A stretch of 64,000 bases of DNA from Anabaena minutissima FACHB-250 (GTDB lineage Bacteria > Cyanobacteriota > Cyanobacteriia > Cyanobacteriales > Nostocaceae). Numbering within the stretch: position 1 is the stretch's first letter; each line of letters begins with the position of its first letter. The notes beneath the pieces are model-generated. The model worked only from the letters and a program-made list of their open reading frames with translations. It made no database searches and was not told the DNA's origin. Positions 8,480 through 17,291 of this stretch are shown here, piece after piece. The DNA lies in assembly GCF_014697125.1 (NCBI RefSeq), contig NZ_JACJRG010000015.1, positions 90,466 to 154,465 of the forward strand, in the 5' to 3' direction. Made by a program: the position numbers and the translations under genes.

Positions 8480-10024
8480 CTAAAAATACTGCACTCTAGC
8501 ATCTAAACCGTTAGAACGTAACAATTTAGACCTTTGCTCTGCCAAAAGGCGATCGCTGAATGCACCAGCATTCACATAACTCCCTAAATTGGATTTATCA
8601 GCGTAGGCGTTGGGTACATAACGACGTACTTGATTGAGAGTATTCTGGTTGTTAATTGGTACTATCACCACATAACGATTATTATTAGGACGGTTAGTAG
8701 AAAAGTTAGAAACATTCCCCCGCATTATGGGAACGTTATTTAGATTCGATGCTTGATTTACATTCAGTGCTTGCCAAGTTTGCCAATCTACTCTCCCTGT
8801 GGGATTGATTTGATAGGATTGCTGGAAGTTAGCTACAGATGCCCTAGTATATTCATCAAAATAACCATCTATACTGCCATCAAAAAAGCCTAACTTTGCT
8901 AAACGCTGTTGTACTACTCTGACATTTTCGCTGCGATCGCCAACAAAGAGAAAATCTTGACTAGGCTGATTAGCGTATCTAACGTTCCAAGCTTGACGTA
9001 CTGCTTCTAAGATTTGTACATCAGCAATGCCATCGGTACTCAGTCTATTATCTCGCTGAAATTGTATAATTGCTTCCCGCGTCATCGCCCCCACAGTGCC
9101 AGTAGGGTTAGTATTAAAATATCCCAAATCCCGCAGACGTTGTTGCAAATCTCTGACTTGCTCAGTCGAAAGGCTAGGTCTAACTGGATTTTGAGCAGAA
9201 CCCTCTAGTGCATTCCAAGTTTGCCGATTCACAACGCCAGTGGCTGAAATCCCTACACGACGTTGAAAAGCAATGACCGCATCCTTAGTAATGCGTTGAA
9301 AATTGCCAGTGGGATTAGCATTAAAATAACCCAACTGACGCAAACGCTGTTGTACCCTGGTTACAGCTTGTCCACTACTACCTTCAGAAAGAACTGGGTA
9401 TCGCCCGCCTACACCAGTTGCATTCCTAATAGCTTCAGCAGTTCTAGAACCGACCACACCATCAGCCCCAATTCCCGTAGAACGCTGAAAACGGATGACA
9501 GCCTGCTGAGTTTCTGTCCCAAAATAGCCGGTATTGGGGGCGTTAAAATAGCCTAGCTGCTTGAGATTTCTTTGTAGTTGAGAAACGGCTGTTCCTCTAC
9601 TCCCAAATTTCAATTCTCCACTAGCATTTCTAGCCTGACAAGCTCTTTGTAAGGCTGTTTGTGTACCGCCACCAACAATCCCATCAGGTGTTAATCTATT
9701 GGCTCGCTGAAACCCAATTACAGCCCTTTGAGTCAAGGTAGCAAATTTGCCTGTGGCCGGGGCATTTAAAAAGCCTAATTGCTTTAAACATCTTTGGATA
9801 TTTGTAACATTAGCACCGCTACTGCCTATTTTTTCCAGAGCCAAAGCCTGTCCAGCTACACTCAAAACACCTGTAGTTAATGCCACAGATAACAACCGCA
9901 TCACCGCAACACTAGACAAATTCCGCCACGGCAAAAATTGCCAATTCATTTGAATAGGAATAAACTCAATACTTTCAGATTCCTCGTAGATAGATGCTAT
10001 ATAAGAATAACCAATAGTATCCAT
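8480..10024 (-). CDS. Secreted protein with five peptidoglycan-binding repeats and SPOR-like C-terminus
   Basis: Predicted wall-associated protein of about 514 residues. After MDTIGYSYIASIYEE and a hydrophobic signal or anchor segment (MRLLSVALTTGVLSVAGQALA), five PG_binding_1 units follow. Each has the pattern V..LQ..L..LGYF....TG.F...T..AV..FQ....I...G, up to about residue 400. The C-terminal ~70 residues (VVIVPINNQNTLNQVRRYV ... GAFSDRLLAEQRSKLLRSNG) fit a SPOR domain, which binds denuded glycan strands at septa. I start at ATG 10024, because the open frame upstream begins only with TTG and homologous cyanobacterial proteins characteristically begin with this MxTxxYxxxA motif. No catalytic domain is seen, so it probably binds or scaffolds rather than cleaves. 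Confidence 0.85.
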   Translation of the reverse strand: MDTIGYSYIASIYEESESIEFIPIQMNWQFLPWRNLSSVAVMRLLSVALTTGVLSVAGQALALEKIGSSGANVTNIQRCLKQLGFLNAPATGKFATLTQRAVIGFQRANRLTPDGIVGGGTQTALQRACQARNASGELKFGSRGTAVSQLQRNLKQLGYFNAPNTGYFGTETQQAVIRFQRSTGIGADGVVGSRTAEAIRNATGVGGRYPVLSEGSSGQAVTRVQQRLRQLGYFNANPTGNFQRITKDAVIAFQRRVGISATGVVNRQTWNALEGSAQNPVRPSLSTEQVRDLQQRLRDLGYFNTNPTGTVGAMTREAIIQFQRDNRLSTDGIADVQILEAVRQAWNVRYANQPSQDFLFVGDRSENVRVVQQRLAKLGFFDGSIDGYFDEYTRASVANFQQSYQINPTGRVDWQTWQALNVNQASNLNNVPIMRGNVSNFSTNRPNNNRYVVIVPINNQNTLNQVRRYVPNAYADKSNLGSYVNAGAFSDRLLAEQRSKLLRSNGLDARVQYF

Positions 10025-10275
10025 ATTTATATTGCTATTTTTTTGTTTATCGAAGTTATCTGATCCAGACGTTTCTGAATACAGAACTTGACTAAGCAAT
10101 TTACAGTTCCAAATTGAACATGAAAGAAACAATTCATGCTAAGAATAGCTTTTAGAATGATTTATCCTAAAAGTCACTGAGTTTAGTAACTGACTTTCAA
10201 TCAGTATAAATATAGAGAATAATATACCACTTACTCAAATTTTATATATTAATGTTAATTTATATCCCTGAGTTC

Positions 10276-10320
10276 AAATCCCCCACCAATTGTTGGTAGG
10301 TAGTTATGAGTGGGGGATTT
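10276..10320 (-). terminator. Inverted repeat, possible terminator of the SH3 gene
   Basis: AAATCCCCCAC at 10276-10286 pairs perfectly with 10310-10320 across a 23-base spacer. It lies downstream of the minus-strand SH3 gene. No strong U-tract follows, so it may instead be a dispersed palindrome. Confidence 0.35.
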
Positions 10321-10372
10321 AAATCTCATATCATATGCCTTGATAACTGTCCACTATTCACCGTTCACTGAT

Positions 10373-10855
10373 TTAATTAACCCGTTCAATATTACCAACC
10401 TTTACCCAACCTTCCTGTTTATTGCCTTCGATACGAATTTTTAGCCACTTTTTATCTTGGTTTTCTTCCAAAACAATAATATTTTGTTTAAACGCAACAC
10501 TGCCAACGCGCTCGGCATCTTGTTTAGGTTCAGCACGTAAACTTAACCCTTCAGACCAAGTGACACGTCCTTGATAAGCTCCTGGTGGCAATGCTTCTGA
10601 TGATTCTGTAGGGGTGGGAGTAGGAGAAGGGGTAGAACTAGGAGAAGTTGTCGATTTAGGAGTAGGTGTAGTTTTTAAACCAGTCTTTTGCGGATTTGGC
10701 GTTTGGAGGGCAGGGCTATCATTGGCATAAGTAGGTTTAGTAGGGGGTATAGCAGTTCTATTCATAAAATAGAGTGCTACAGCTACACCGCTACCAACTA
10801 AAACTGCGATCGCTAATAAAAATCCCAATATAAACTTTAGTAAACCAGAAACCAT
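10373..10855 (-). CDS. Membrane-anchored SH3-domain protein
   Basis: 160 residues. One N-terminal transmembrane segment (FILGFLLAIAVLVGSGVAVALYF) is followed by a Pro/Thr/Ser-rich linker (about residues 40-90, PTPTPTE-like) and a C-terminal bacterial SH3-type domain (GLSLRAEPKQDAERVGSVAF ... WLKIRI ... GWVKVGNI). Such domains often bind peptidoglycan or proteins outside the cell. ATG 10855 is chosen because AAGGA lies 7 bases upstream; the longer frame from 10879 lacks a site. The layout suggests an envelope protein with the SH3 domain in the periplasm. Its partner is unknown. Confidence 0.78.
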   Translation of the reverse strand: MVSGLLKFILGFLLAIAVLVGSGVAVALYFMNRTAIPPTKPTYANDSPALQTPNPQKTGLKTTPTPKSTTSPSSTPSPTPTPTESSEALPPGAYQGRVTWSEGLSLRAEPKQDAERVGSVAFKQNIIVLEENQDKKWLKIRIEGNKQEGWVKVGNIERVN

Positions 10856-10928
10856 AGTTAAATCCTTGTCAATAATCAATAGTCAATAGATTTTTCCCCT
10901 GTCACCTGATACCTGTCACCTATTAACC

Positions 10929-10983
10929 AATAGTCCATATTAGTTGATGATTAACTTTGAATTATGGACTATTGAAGGTGAAT
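10929..10983. repeat. Inverted repeat, 11-bp arms
   Basis: AATAGTCCATA at 10929-10939 pairs with 10973-10983 over a 33-base spacer, between the ycf46-like gene and the SH3 gene. Next to it are CACCTGT-type heptamers. Either a processing or terminator structure for the minus strand, or a dispersed repeat. Confidence 0.45.
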
Positions 10984-11005
10984 TTACCAACTGACTTTAG
11001 ATAAG

Positions 11006-12517
11006 TTAGCGTAGCTTACCAAAGGTATCGCTTAAGGGAGTTTGTTTGGAAGCTAAACGCGCTCTCCCTGCTGCTGCCCATTCTTGCAGTTTTTGGATTT
11101 GCTCTACAGCTGTGCGGGCTAAGGGAATAATTTGACTAGCGGCTTCTAAAACATCGTCCGTGGTAAAGTCTCGGTTTTGGCTAAATCCAATGTGCATGGC
11201 TTCAATTAAAGTTTGCTCGATTTCTGCCCCTGAAAAATCGGGTGTTTCGTATGCTAATCGGTTAATGTCATAATTTTTCAAATTGTGGGGGCGCAGTCGG
11301 GATAAATGCACATTAAAAATAGCTTTTCTTTCGTCTTGGCTAGGTAAACCGACAAAGAAAATTTCATCAAATCTACCTTTGCGGAGCATTTCCGGCGGTA
11401 AAGCTTGGATGTCGTTGGCGGTAGCCACTACAAACACAGGCGAGGTTTTTTCAGCTAGCCAGGTAATAAACGTACCAAATACACGGCTAGTTGTTCCTGC
11501 ATCACCTTTACTACCCAGTCCAGAAAAGGCTTTATCTATTTCATCAATCCACAAAATGCAGGGGGCGAGAGCTTCTGCTACTTGGATCATTTGGCGGGTG
11601 CGAGATTCTGATTCACCCACCAACCCAGCAAACAAGCGTCCTACATCTAGCCGGAGTAGGGGTAAATGCCAGTGATGGGCGATCGCTTTTGCCGTTAATG
11701 ATTTGCCAGTTCCCTGAATCCCCACCAATAATAAACCTCTAGGATGGGGTAAACCGTACTGACGCGCCCGTTCAGTAAACGAGCCTCCCCGCCGCAATAG
11801 CCAATCTTTGAGGTTATCTAGTCCGCCAATATCAGAAATTTGCTCAGTGGCGGGGTAAAAGTCGAGGATTTGGGTTTGGCGGATGGTTTGGCGTTTTTCC
11901 TCCAAAACTAAATCTACGTCTTCTGGTTGTAATTCGCCGTGGGTGGCGATCGCCTTGGCCAAAACCCGCCGAATCCTCTCCATTGATAGTCCTTGGCAAG
12001 AGCGCACCAAATCATCTAAAACTTTGCCAGACAGTGAGTTACCAGTGGCTTGTAGTAAGCGTTCTACCTCTGTTGTAATTTCGGGGGCGGCGGGTAAAGG
12101 AAACTCCACAACCGTTAATAATTCGGTTAAATCATCAGGAATCGCAATCCGTGGTGATAACAAAACAATATTTTTGGGTTGGGACTTGAGGAGTCGCGCT
12201 AAGTTGCGGAGTTTACGAGCGATCGCCACATCATCTAAAAACCGATGATAGTCCCGTAAAATTAAGACGGCTGGGGCTGAAGCAGATAATTTTTCTACAA
12301 ATTCTAAAGCTTGTAGAGGGTTACGCCGTCCAAATCCCTCATCATTGGGGTTTCCTTGACAGCCATCGACAAAATCCCAAGTATATACAGGGCGATTCCC
12401 TTGATTGTTGGCTTCTTCTCGGATTGCTGCTTCTACCCGTTCCTCTTCATAGGTGGGAATATAAATTAAGGGGTAGCGAGCGCGTAGCAGCAGTTTAAAC
12501 TCTTCGCGAAAGTTCAT
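11006..12517 (-). CDS. ycf46: Ycf46-like AAA ATPase
   Basis: 503 residues, matching the AAA protein encoded as ycf46 in some plastid genomes and conserved in cyanobacteria. In Synechocystis the homologue has been linked to CO2 uptake and utilisation. The N-terminal ~240 residues (FKLLLRARYPLIYIPTYEEER) form the family-specific part. The AAA module then shows Walker A GIQGTGKS at about 266-273, Walker B CILWIDEID near 320, sensor 1 VVATAND, and the arginine finger region LRKGRFDEIFFV. No protease motif (HEXXH) follows, so it is not FtsH. ATG 12517 opens a conserved MNFREE start. It stands alone on the minus strand. Confidence 0.88.
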   Translation of the reverse strand: MNFREEFKLLLRARYPLIYIPTYEEERVEAAIREEANNQGNRPVYTWDFVDGCQGNPNDEGFGRRNPLQALEFVEKLSASAPAVLILRDYHRFLDDVAIARKLRNLARLLKSQPKNIVLLSPRIAIPDDLTELLTVVEFPLPAAPEITTEVERLLQATGNSLSGKVLDDLVRSCQGLSMERIRRVLAKAIATHGELQPEDVDLVLEEKRQTIRQTQILDFYPATEQISDIGGLDNLKDWLLRRGGSFTERARQYGLPHPRGLLLVGIQGTGKSLTAKAIAHHWHLPLLRLDVGRLFAGLVGESESRTRQMIQVAEALAPCILWIDEIDKAFSGLGSKGDAGTTSRVFGTFITWLAEKTSPVFVVATANDIQALPPEMLRKGRFDEIFFVGLPSQDERKAIFNVHLSRLRPHNLKNYDINRLAYETPDFSGAEIEQTLIEAMHIGFSQNRDFTTDDVLEAASQIIPLARTAVEQIQKLQEWAAAGRARLASKQTPLSDTFGKLR

Positions 12518-12684
12518 ATATAGCCATTAGTTGTTAGTTGCTCTTGATGGCAATGTACAACAATTCCTATCTGCTTTGATTTTTGTTCGCGCAGGGTGGC
12601 GTAGCCATACTTAATATATTGATAATTATTTTTAGGGTGCGTCGCTCATCTCCCGACTACCTGAAATTAACGGCAACTGTAACG

Positions 12685-13464
12685 TCAACCTTGCTGTTGT
12701 AATAATGTATTAGCCCAAGCAGCATCATTTTCTTGAAGGGGTGGAACTGGCTTTTGCGTATAGTCTATAGCCAGATCAAATCCAGCGCGATCGTATACAC
12801 CATCTATTAATACTTTTAAATCTATTATTGGTTCGACATCACCCCGACGCAAGGGTAATAAAAAAGTTGGAATCTGCTCTTGCAACCCAAAAGGGTATAA
12901 TTCTGCTTTGGGACGGGATGGGCTACGACTCACCAAAATTCGATAATGTGATTGAATTTGCATACCCAAAATAGGCATAGGCTCACCACAACGTAACAAA
13001 TCGATTTCTACTAAATGAGTTGAGCTACCTAATATTTGCTGACGCTTAGTTTCGTATGCTTTTCTACCCTCACCAGAACGCTTATTTTTGGGTGACAACA
13101 CCTCAATTACTGTGACAACTTCCCCAGTTCCCACTTCTCGCACCTCTAGATATGCCTCCCTTACTTCTTCTGGGATGGGAACGCTGACAGTCATGGGTTT
13201 TGCAGGTGGTGAAGCTACCGCGAGTGGAGATTGTTCCTTTTCGGAATTGGTGAGAGAACGCCCCATAAGTACATCAGGGATACCAACTAAGACAGCATTT
13301 TCATCTGTCATCTGATATACTCTTTTTTCTACAGCTACACGGTATTTGGGTCTTAGTTGAGGGGCAACGGCATCAGCGATCGCAATAATTAATCTACTAT
13401 GAACTTCAGGCCAAAGTTCTGGATTTTCAAGGTAGGGATTCATCCCTGGAAACGGTGAGGGCAT
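12685..13464 (-). CDS. DUF4058 family protein
   Basis: 259 residues beginning MPSPFPGMNPYLENPELWPEVHSRL, the hallmark opening of DUF4058, a family abundant in cyanobacteria and related in pattern to Uma2-like PD-(D/E)XK proteins. The central VVTVIEVLSPKNKRSGEGR (E-x-L-SP-x-N-K) and HLVEIDLLRCGEPM resemble a nuclease-fold core, but activity has not been shown. ATG start at 13464. Function unknown; it is divergent from the small gene at 13517. Confidence 0.87.
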   Translation of the reverse strand: MPSPFPGMNPYLENPELWPEVHSRLIIAIADAVAPQLRPKYRVAVEKRVYQMTDENAVLVGIPDVLMGRSLTNSEKEQSPLAVASPPAKPMTVSVPIPEEVREAYLEVREVGTGEVVTVIEVLSPKNKRSGEGRKAYETKRQQILGSSTHLVEIDLLRCGEPMPILGMQIQSHYRILVSRSPSRPKAELYPFGLQEQIPTFLLPLRRGDVEPIIDLKVLIDGVYDRAGFDLAIDYTQKPVPPLQENDAAWANTLLQQQG

Positions 13465-13516
13465 AGATTGGTCGTGATAGAGTTCTTAAGGCTGATCCTA
13501 GCAATCTACTATTGTT

Positions 13517-13702
13517 ATGAATAATTCACAAATTTGGTATATTGTCAAGTGTAATACTGGTAATTGCAAAATCGTCCCCAGCCAAGAAGTTGAGGACGAT
13601 GGTGTCAATATTATCGACCAGTGGGGGCCGTTTAACTCACAGGAAGAAGCGATCGCTAGAAGAGTTGGACTCATCAGGTCTGGCAAATGCCAACCTCAAT
13701 GA
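13517..13702 (+). CDS. Small conserved cyanobacterial protein, 61 aa
   Basis: A compact protein with an N-terminal WYIVKCNTGNCKIVPS and a C-terminal WGPFNSQEEAIARRVGLIRSGKC pattern. The segment resembles short single-domain proteins I recall from cyanobacteria in which an aromatic strand is followed by an amphipathic helix. Two Cys residues near each end could be structural. ATG start at 13517. The opposite-strand frame over the same bases is a shadow. Function is unknown. Confidence 0.65.
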   Translation: MNNSQIWYIVKCNTGNCKIVPSQEVEDDGVNIIDQWGPFNSQEEAIARRVGLIRSGKCQPQ

Positions 13703-13824
13703 GTGGTGAGTGCTGAGTGCTGAGTGCTGAGTTATGAGTTAAGTAATTATTTAGTATTATTATATACAAGTTTTTGTGAGCCAGTTTCTTTATTTAAGGG
13801 ACTGGAAAACATATCCCAACATTA

Positions 13825-13895
13825 ACACTCACTACTCACTACTCACTACTCACTACTCAGCACTCACTACTCACTACTCACTACTCACTACTCAT
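13825..13895. repeat. Heptamer tandem array (ACTCACT)
   Basis: About ten head-to-tail copies of a 7-nt unit (ACTCACT, with one ACTCAGC variant). A related degenerate array (GAGTGCT units) lies at 13704-13740. The array reaches into the 3' end of the protease gene, whose TGA stop is at 13892-13894. Confidence 0.9.
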
Positions 13896-15193
13896 AACTG
13901 CGTATTTTGAGTTTTTTCTGCCGTTGGTGTAGTTTTGCCAGCAATTTGTTTACCCAATACTTCCAAGGCTTTAGCGAATTGAGGATCTGCTAATGTGCCG
14001 ATTTTGTCTCGTTCTCGCAGCCACAAGTCTTGACGCTGGGCATCTGTCAATTCGACTTTCACATCTGGGTCAATGCCATGTTTATTAATATCTTTACCAC
14101 TGGCGGTATGATATTTGGCAATGGTGACTGCTAGACCTGAACCATCTTCTAAGGGACGTACAGATTGTACCAAGCCTTTACCAAAGGTTTGTGTACCAAC
14201 TAAAACAGCACGCTGATTGTCCTGCAATGCACCAGAGAGAATTTCACTGGCACTGGCTGAACCTTTATCAACTATGACCACTAAAGGTTTATTCGTCAAA
14301 GCCCTACCTCTGGCTACTTCTCGCTCTTGTTCGCCTTGGCGGCCTATGGTAGAAACAATTGTGCCTTTATCTAGCCACATCCGTGCAATTTCTACACTAG
14401 AGAATAGCAAACCTCCAGGATTACCACGTAAATCCAAGATATAGCCATTTACCCGTTGTTTTTCTAAATCTCTAATGGCTTGCTGCATTTCTTTGCCAGC
14501 GTTGGCACTGAACTGATTCAGACGAATGTAGCCAACTTTACCAATAGTTGTTTGCTTTTGAGAATAGCGCACGGGATGAATTTCAATCCGCGCCCGTTTG
14601 ATTTCAAATTGTTTTTGTTGACCGTTACGATCAATCGTTAAGGTGACTTGTGTGCCTGGTTCGCCTCGAATTAGAGATACGGCCTGGTTGGTATCCATCC
14701 CTTTGGTACTTTTGCCATCTATCTTGAGAATGACATCCTTGGAAAGAATACCTACTTTAAAAGCAGGTGTATCCTCAATTGGCGCAATTACAACCAGCTG
14801 CTTAGTTTTTTCATCCTGACTGATGGTGATCCCAATACCGGTGAGTTCCCCAGAGGTATCCACCTGCATATTTTTAAATTCTTGTGGGGTCATAAACCGG
14901 GTATAGGGGTCTTCTAGCTTCTTCAGCATTTCCCGGATAGACTTATAAGCTTCCTCTTGACTACTATAGGACTTGCTGAGGTACTCCTTGCGTACAGCTA
15001 GCCAATCGACCTGATTAAAAGTTCCGTCTACATATTGGCGTTGGACTATTTGCCACACCTCATCTACCAATTCCTTGGGACTTGCTTTAAATAAAGCCTG
15101 ACCACGCGAGTGGATGCCAAGGCTAGTAACTGCGATCGTGGAGAGTGTTACCGCCGTAGCACCCAAAACAAGCCTACTTTTTGTAATCACCAT
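13892..15193 (-). CDS. C-terminal processing protease (S41A, CtpA/CtpB type)
   Basis: 433 residues. An N-terminal hydrophobic signal or anchor (LVLGATAVTLSTIAVTSLG) is followed by an N-terminal helical region, a PDZ domain (about 110-195, GIGITISQDE ... VSLIRGEPGTQVTLTI) and the S41 catalytic domain. The nucleophile Ser is in KGSASASEIL at about residue 312 and the general-base Lys in TFGKGLVQS at about 338. Cyanobacterial paralogues mature the D1 protein or act on other thylakoid-lumen and periplasmic substrates; which paralogue this is cannot be decided here. ispG lies upstream in the same direction. The last residues and stop lie at the edge of a heptamer array. Confidence 0.92.
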   Translation of the reverse strand: MVITKSRLVLGATAVTLSTIAVTSLGIHSRGQALFKASPKELVDEVWQIVQRQYVDGTFNQVDWLAVRKEYLSKSYSSQEEAYKSIREMLKKLEDPYTRFMTPQEFKNMQVDTSGELTGIGITISQDEKTKQLVVIAPIEDTPAFKVGILSKDVILKIDGKSTKGMDTNQAVSLIRGEPGTQVTLTIDRNGQQKQFEIKRARIEIHPVRYSQKQTTIGKVGYIRLNQFSANAGKEMQQAIRDLEKQRVNGYILDLRGNPGGLLFSSVEIARMWLDKGTIVSTIGRQGEQEREVARGRALTNKPLVVIVDKGSASASEILSGALQDNQRAVLVGTQTFGKGLVQSVRPLEDGSGLAVTIAKYHTASGKDINKHGIDPDVKVELTDAQRQDLWLRERDKIGTLADPQFAKALEVLGKQIAGKTTPTAEKTQNTQL

Positions 15194-15411
15194 AATGACA
15201 GCTGCGTCAGAGGGAAAAATTTATAGTCAGTACGCTCAATCTAACACAGGGTAAACTGTAACGAGCGAGTATGTATTCCTAACTTCATCAAAATACTTTT
15301 TAATCCGGGGATCTAGGCGATCGCCATTTACAGAAATTTTATCAAGAAAGAAGAAGTGGGAGTATATGGGTGTAGGGATTTAATGATGATTTTTGCCTTG
15401 GTTTTATTATG

Positions 15412-15474
15412 TAGGGTGCGTCAGTGGGATAAGACCAGGAAATACCAAGAAATTATTTGTACTGACGCACCCTA
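15412..15474. repeat. Palindromic dispersed element, copy 1
   Basis: TAGGGTGCGTCAGT at 15412-15425 is inverted at 15461-15474. The ~35-base interior contains GGAAATACCAA at 15438-15448. The same arms and interior core recur at 34364-34425 in opposite orientation, and partly at 35596-35647, so this is one repeat family. Confidence 0.8.
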
Positions 15475-15500
15475 GTAACTACTGATAACTGTTAACTGAT

Positions 15501-16727
15501 TTAAGGCTCTACCCAACGATCATCTGCTTTGATCAGGTTAATCAATTCTTCTACACCTTTGTCTTCTGTGACTTTTTTAATTTCTTCTCGTCCACGATAC
15601 AAAGAAATGTAGCCAGGGGTTTTACCTACATAACCATAGTCAGCATCAGCCATTTCTCCTGGGCCATTGACAATGCAACCCATCACAGCAATGTCTAAGC
15701 CAGTTAAGTGTTTAGTGGCTTCCCGGACTTTGTGTAGAACTTCTTCGAGATTAAACAAAGTGCGTCCACACGAAGGACAAGCCACATACTCCACCATTGT
15801 TTTCCTCAAACCCAAAGCTTGCAGAATGCTGTAGCAAACGGGAATTTCTTTTTCCGGTGCTTCTGTTAGGGACACGCGAATTGTATCACCAATGCCATCG
15901 GCAAGTAATGTGGCAATACCTGCTGTAGATTTAATTCGTCCGTATTCGCCATCACCCGCTTCTGTCACACCTAAATGCAAGGGGTAGTCCATACCTAAAT
16001 CATCCATGCGCTTGGCCATTAAACGATAGGCGGCTACCATCACAGGAACTCGTGAGGCTTTCATGGAAATGACTATATTACGGAAATCTAACGATTCACA
16101 AATACGAATAAACTCTAGAGCAGATTCCACCATCCCTTCTGGAGTATCGCCGTAGGTAAAGAGCATTCTTTCAGCCAATGAACCGTGATTTACGCCGATT
16201 CGCATGGCTTTACCTTGGTCGCGGAGGGAAATTACTAGAGGTGCTAGAGTCTCGCGGATTTTTTCACCAATTTCATTAAATTCAGATTGAGTATATTCAG
16301 TCCTTTTAGTGTTGGGTTTTTCAAACACATATAACCCTGGATTAATCCGTACTTTCTCGATGTGTTTGGCAACCTCCAGGGCAATTTTCATCCCATTGTG
16401 ATGCACATCAGCAACAATTGGGACATCTTGGTAAGTTTTAATGAGTTTTTGTTTAATTTCTGCCAATGCTACAGCGTGAGCAATACTTGGGACTGTAACA
16501 CGGACAATTTCACAGCCGATTTCGTGCAAACGACGGATAGCCGCTACAGAACCATCAATATCAAGGGTATCTTCGTTAATCATCGACTGGACTACCACAG
16601 GATAGCCGCCGCCGATGGTGACATTACCCACCTTGACCGGACGAGTTTTACGACGCTTGATTGTAGTATCAAAGGTGGTTTGATTAGTTGTATGATTGGA
16701 TGTTGCGAGATTCGGCAGAGTTTGCAT
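15501..16727 (-). CDS. ispG: 4-hydroxy-3-methylbut-2-enyl diphosphate synthase
   Basis: GcpE/IspG reduces MEcPP to HMBPP in the MEP isoprenoid pathway using a [4Fe-4S] cluster, which supplies carotenoids, phytol and quinones. 408 residues. The TIM-barrel part begins RKTRPVKVGNVTIGGGYPVVVQSM, and cluster ligands lie in the C-terminal part (ACPSCGRTLFNLEEV and VMGCIVNGPGE). In cyanobacteria the electron donor is ferredoxin. ATG start at 16727 follows an N-terminal extension of about 25 residues. The protease gene follows downstream on the same strand after a spacer with a palindromic repeat. Confidence 0.97.
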   Translation of the reverse strand: MQTLPNLATSNHTTNQTTFDTTIKRRKTRPVKVGNVTIGGGYPVVVQSMINEDTLDIDGSVAAIRRLHEIGCEIVRVTVPSIAHAVALAEIKQKLIKTYQDVPIVADVHHNGMKIALEVAKHIEKVRINPGLYVFEKPNTKRTEYTQSEFNEIGEKIRETLAPLVISLRDQGKAMRIGVNHGSLAERMLFTYGDTPEGMVESALEFIRICESLDFRNIVISMKASRVPVMVAAYRLMAKRMDDLGMDYPLHLGVTEAGDGEYGRIKSTAGIATLLADGIGDTIRVSLTEAPEKEIPVCYSILQALGLRKTMVEYVACPSCGRTLFNLEEVLHKVREATKHLTGLDIAVMGCIVNGPGEMADADYGYVGKTPGYISLYRGREEIKKVTEDKGVEELINLIKADDRWVEP

Positions 16728-16965
16728 AACCTTATTAGGTGAATTTGCTGTAGCTAAAATATTAGATTAAAAGGTCTCTGTTTCTCAGAGTGCCATAGTG
16801 AGAGCTTTTTTGAGCGGTGCGATCGGAAAAAAGAATATAAAAAATCTGATGTAGTTAAAATAAGTATTACTAGGGAAGATTTTGAACTTCTCATATTACC
16901 TAGTACCGTAAGGCAAAATTCAAAACTTGTACTAAGCTTGTCGTAAAGCCTGCGGCACAGCTTTT

Positions 16966-17014
16966 CCTAACGGAGAGGCTGCGCTAATGCTTAAGGCGTA
17001 GCCTCTCCGTTAGG
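16966..17014. repeat. Inverted repeat, 15-bp arms
   Basis: CCTAACGGAGAGGCT at 16966-16980 pairs with 17000-17014; flanking bases extend the stem with one mismatch. GC-rich arms in AT-rich spacer suggest a dispersed palindromic repeat. Confidence 0.75.
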
Positions 17015-17043
17015 AGAAGAATGTTGACATCTGGCGAAAATAA

Positions 17044-17074
17044 TGTAGAGACGTAGCAATGCTACGTCTCTACA
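17044..17074. repeat. Near-perfect 31-bp palindrome
   Basis: TGTAGAGACGTAGCA at 17044-17058 is the reverse complement of 17060-17074 with a single central base between arms. It matches the GTAGAGACGT...ACGTCTCTAC type palindromes that are common in Nostoc-like genomes. Confidence 0.8.
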
Positions 17075-17144
17075 TGGTTTGTGAATAACGCATATTTCAT
17101 TTTTTGATCTACCTTAGTCTTGATAGACATCTCCAAAAATGACT

Positions 17145-17192
17145 TAGGCACAATTCATGTATCCGAAGGCTTCCCGTAGGGTATTGTGCCTA
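17145..17192. repeat. Inverted repeat, 10-bp arms
   Basis: TAGGCACAAT at 17145-17154 pairs with 17183-17192 over a 28-base spacer that contains GGCTTCCCGTAGGGTA. It is the third palindrome in this 560-base gene-free spacer between ispG and the sugar transferase gene; nothing else is seen there. Confidence 0.6.
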
Positions 17193-17291
17193 CCAAGGAT
17201 TCTGGACAACGCATAATTAAATTTGGTAGATGTTTAATAATTAGCTAAGGGGCGATAAATGCCCCTAATCATAAAACAGCAAGTTTTTGTT

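Noticed and set aside
10270..10290. TTCAAATCC resembling a tRNA T-arm
   Set aside because: No acceptor stem, D-arm or anticodon arm could be found; the bases belong to an 11-bp inverted repeat.
11283..12248. Plus-strand frames opposite the ycf46-like gene
   Set aside because: Antisense shadows of the conserved AAA ATPase.
13825..13895. Repeat array considered as CRISPR
   Set aside because: The units are 7 nt in direct contact with no spacers, so it is not a CRISPR array.
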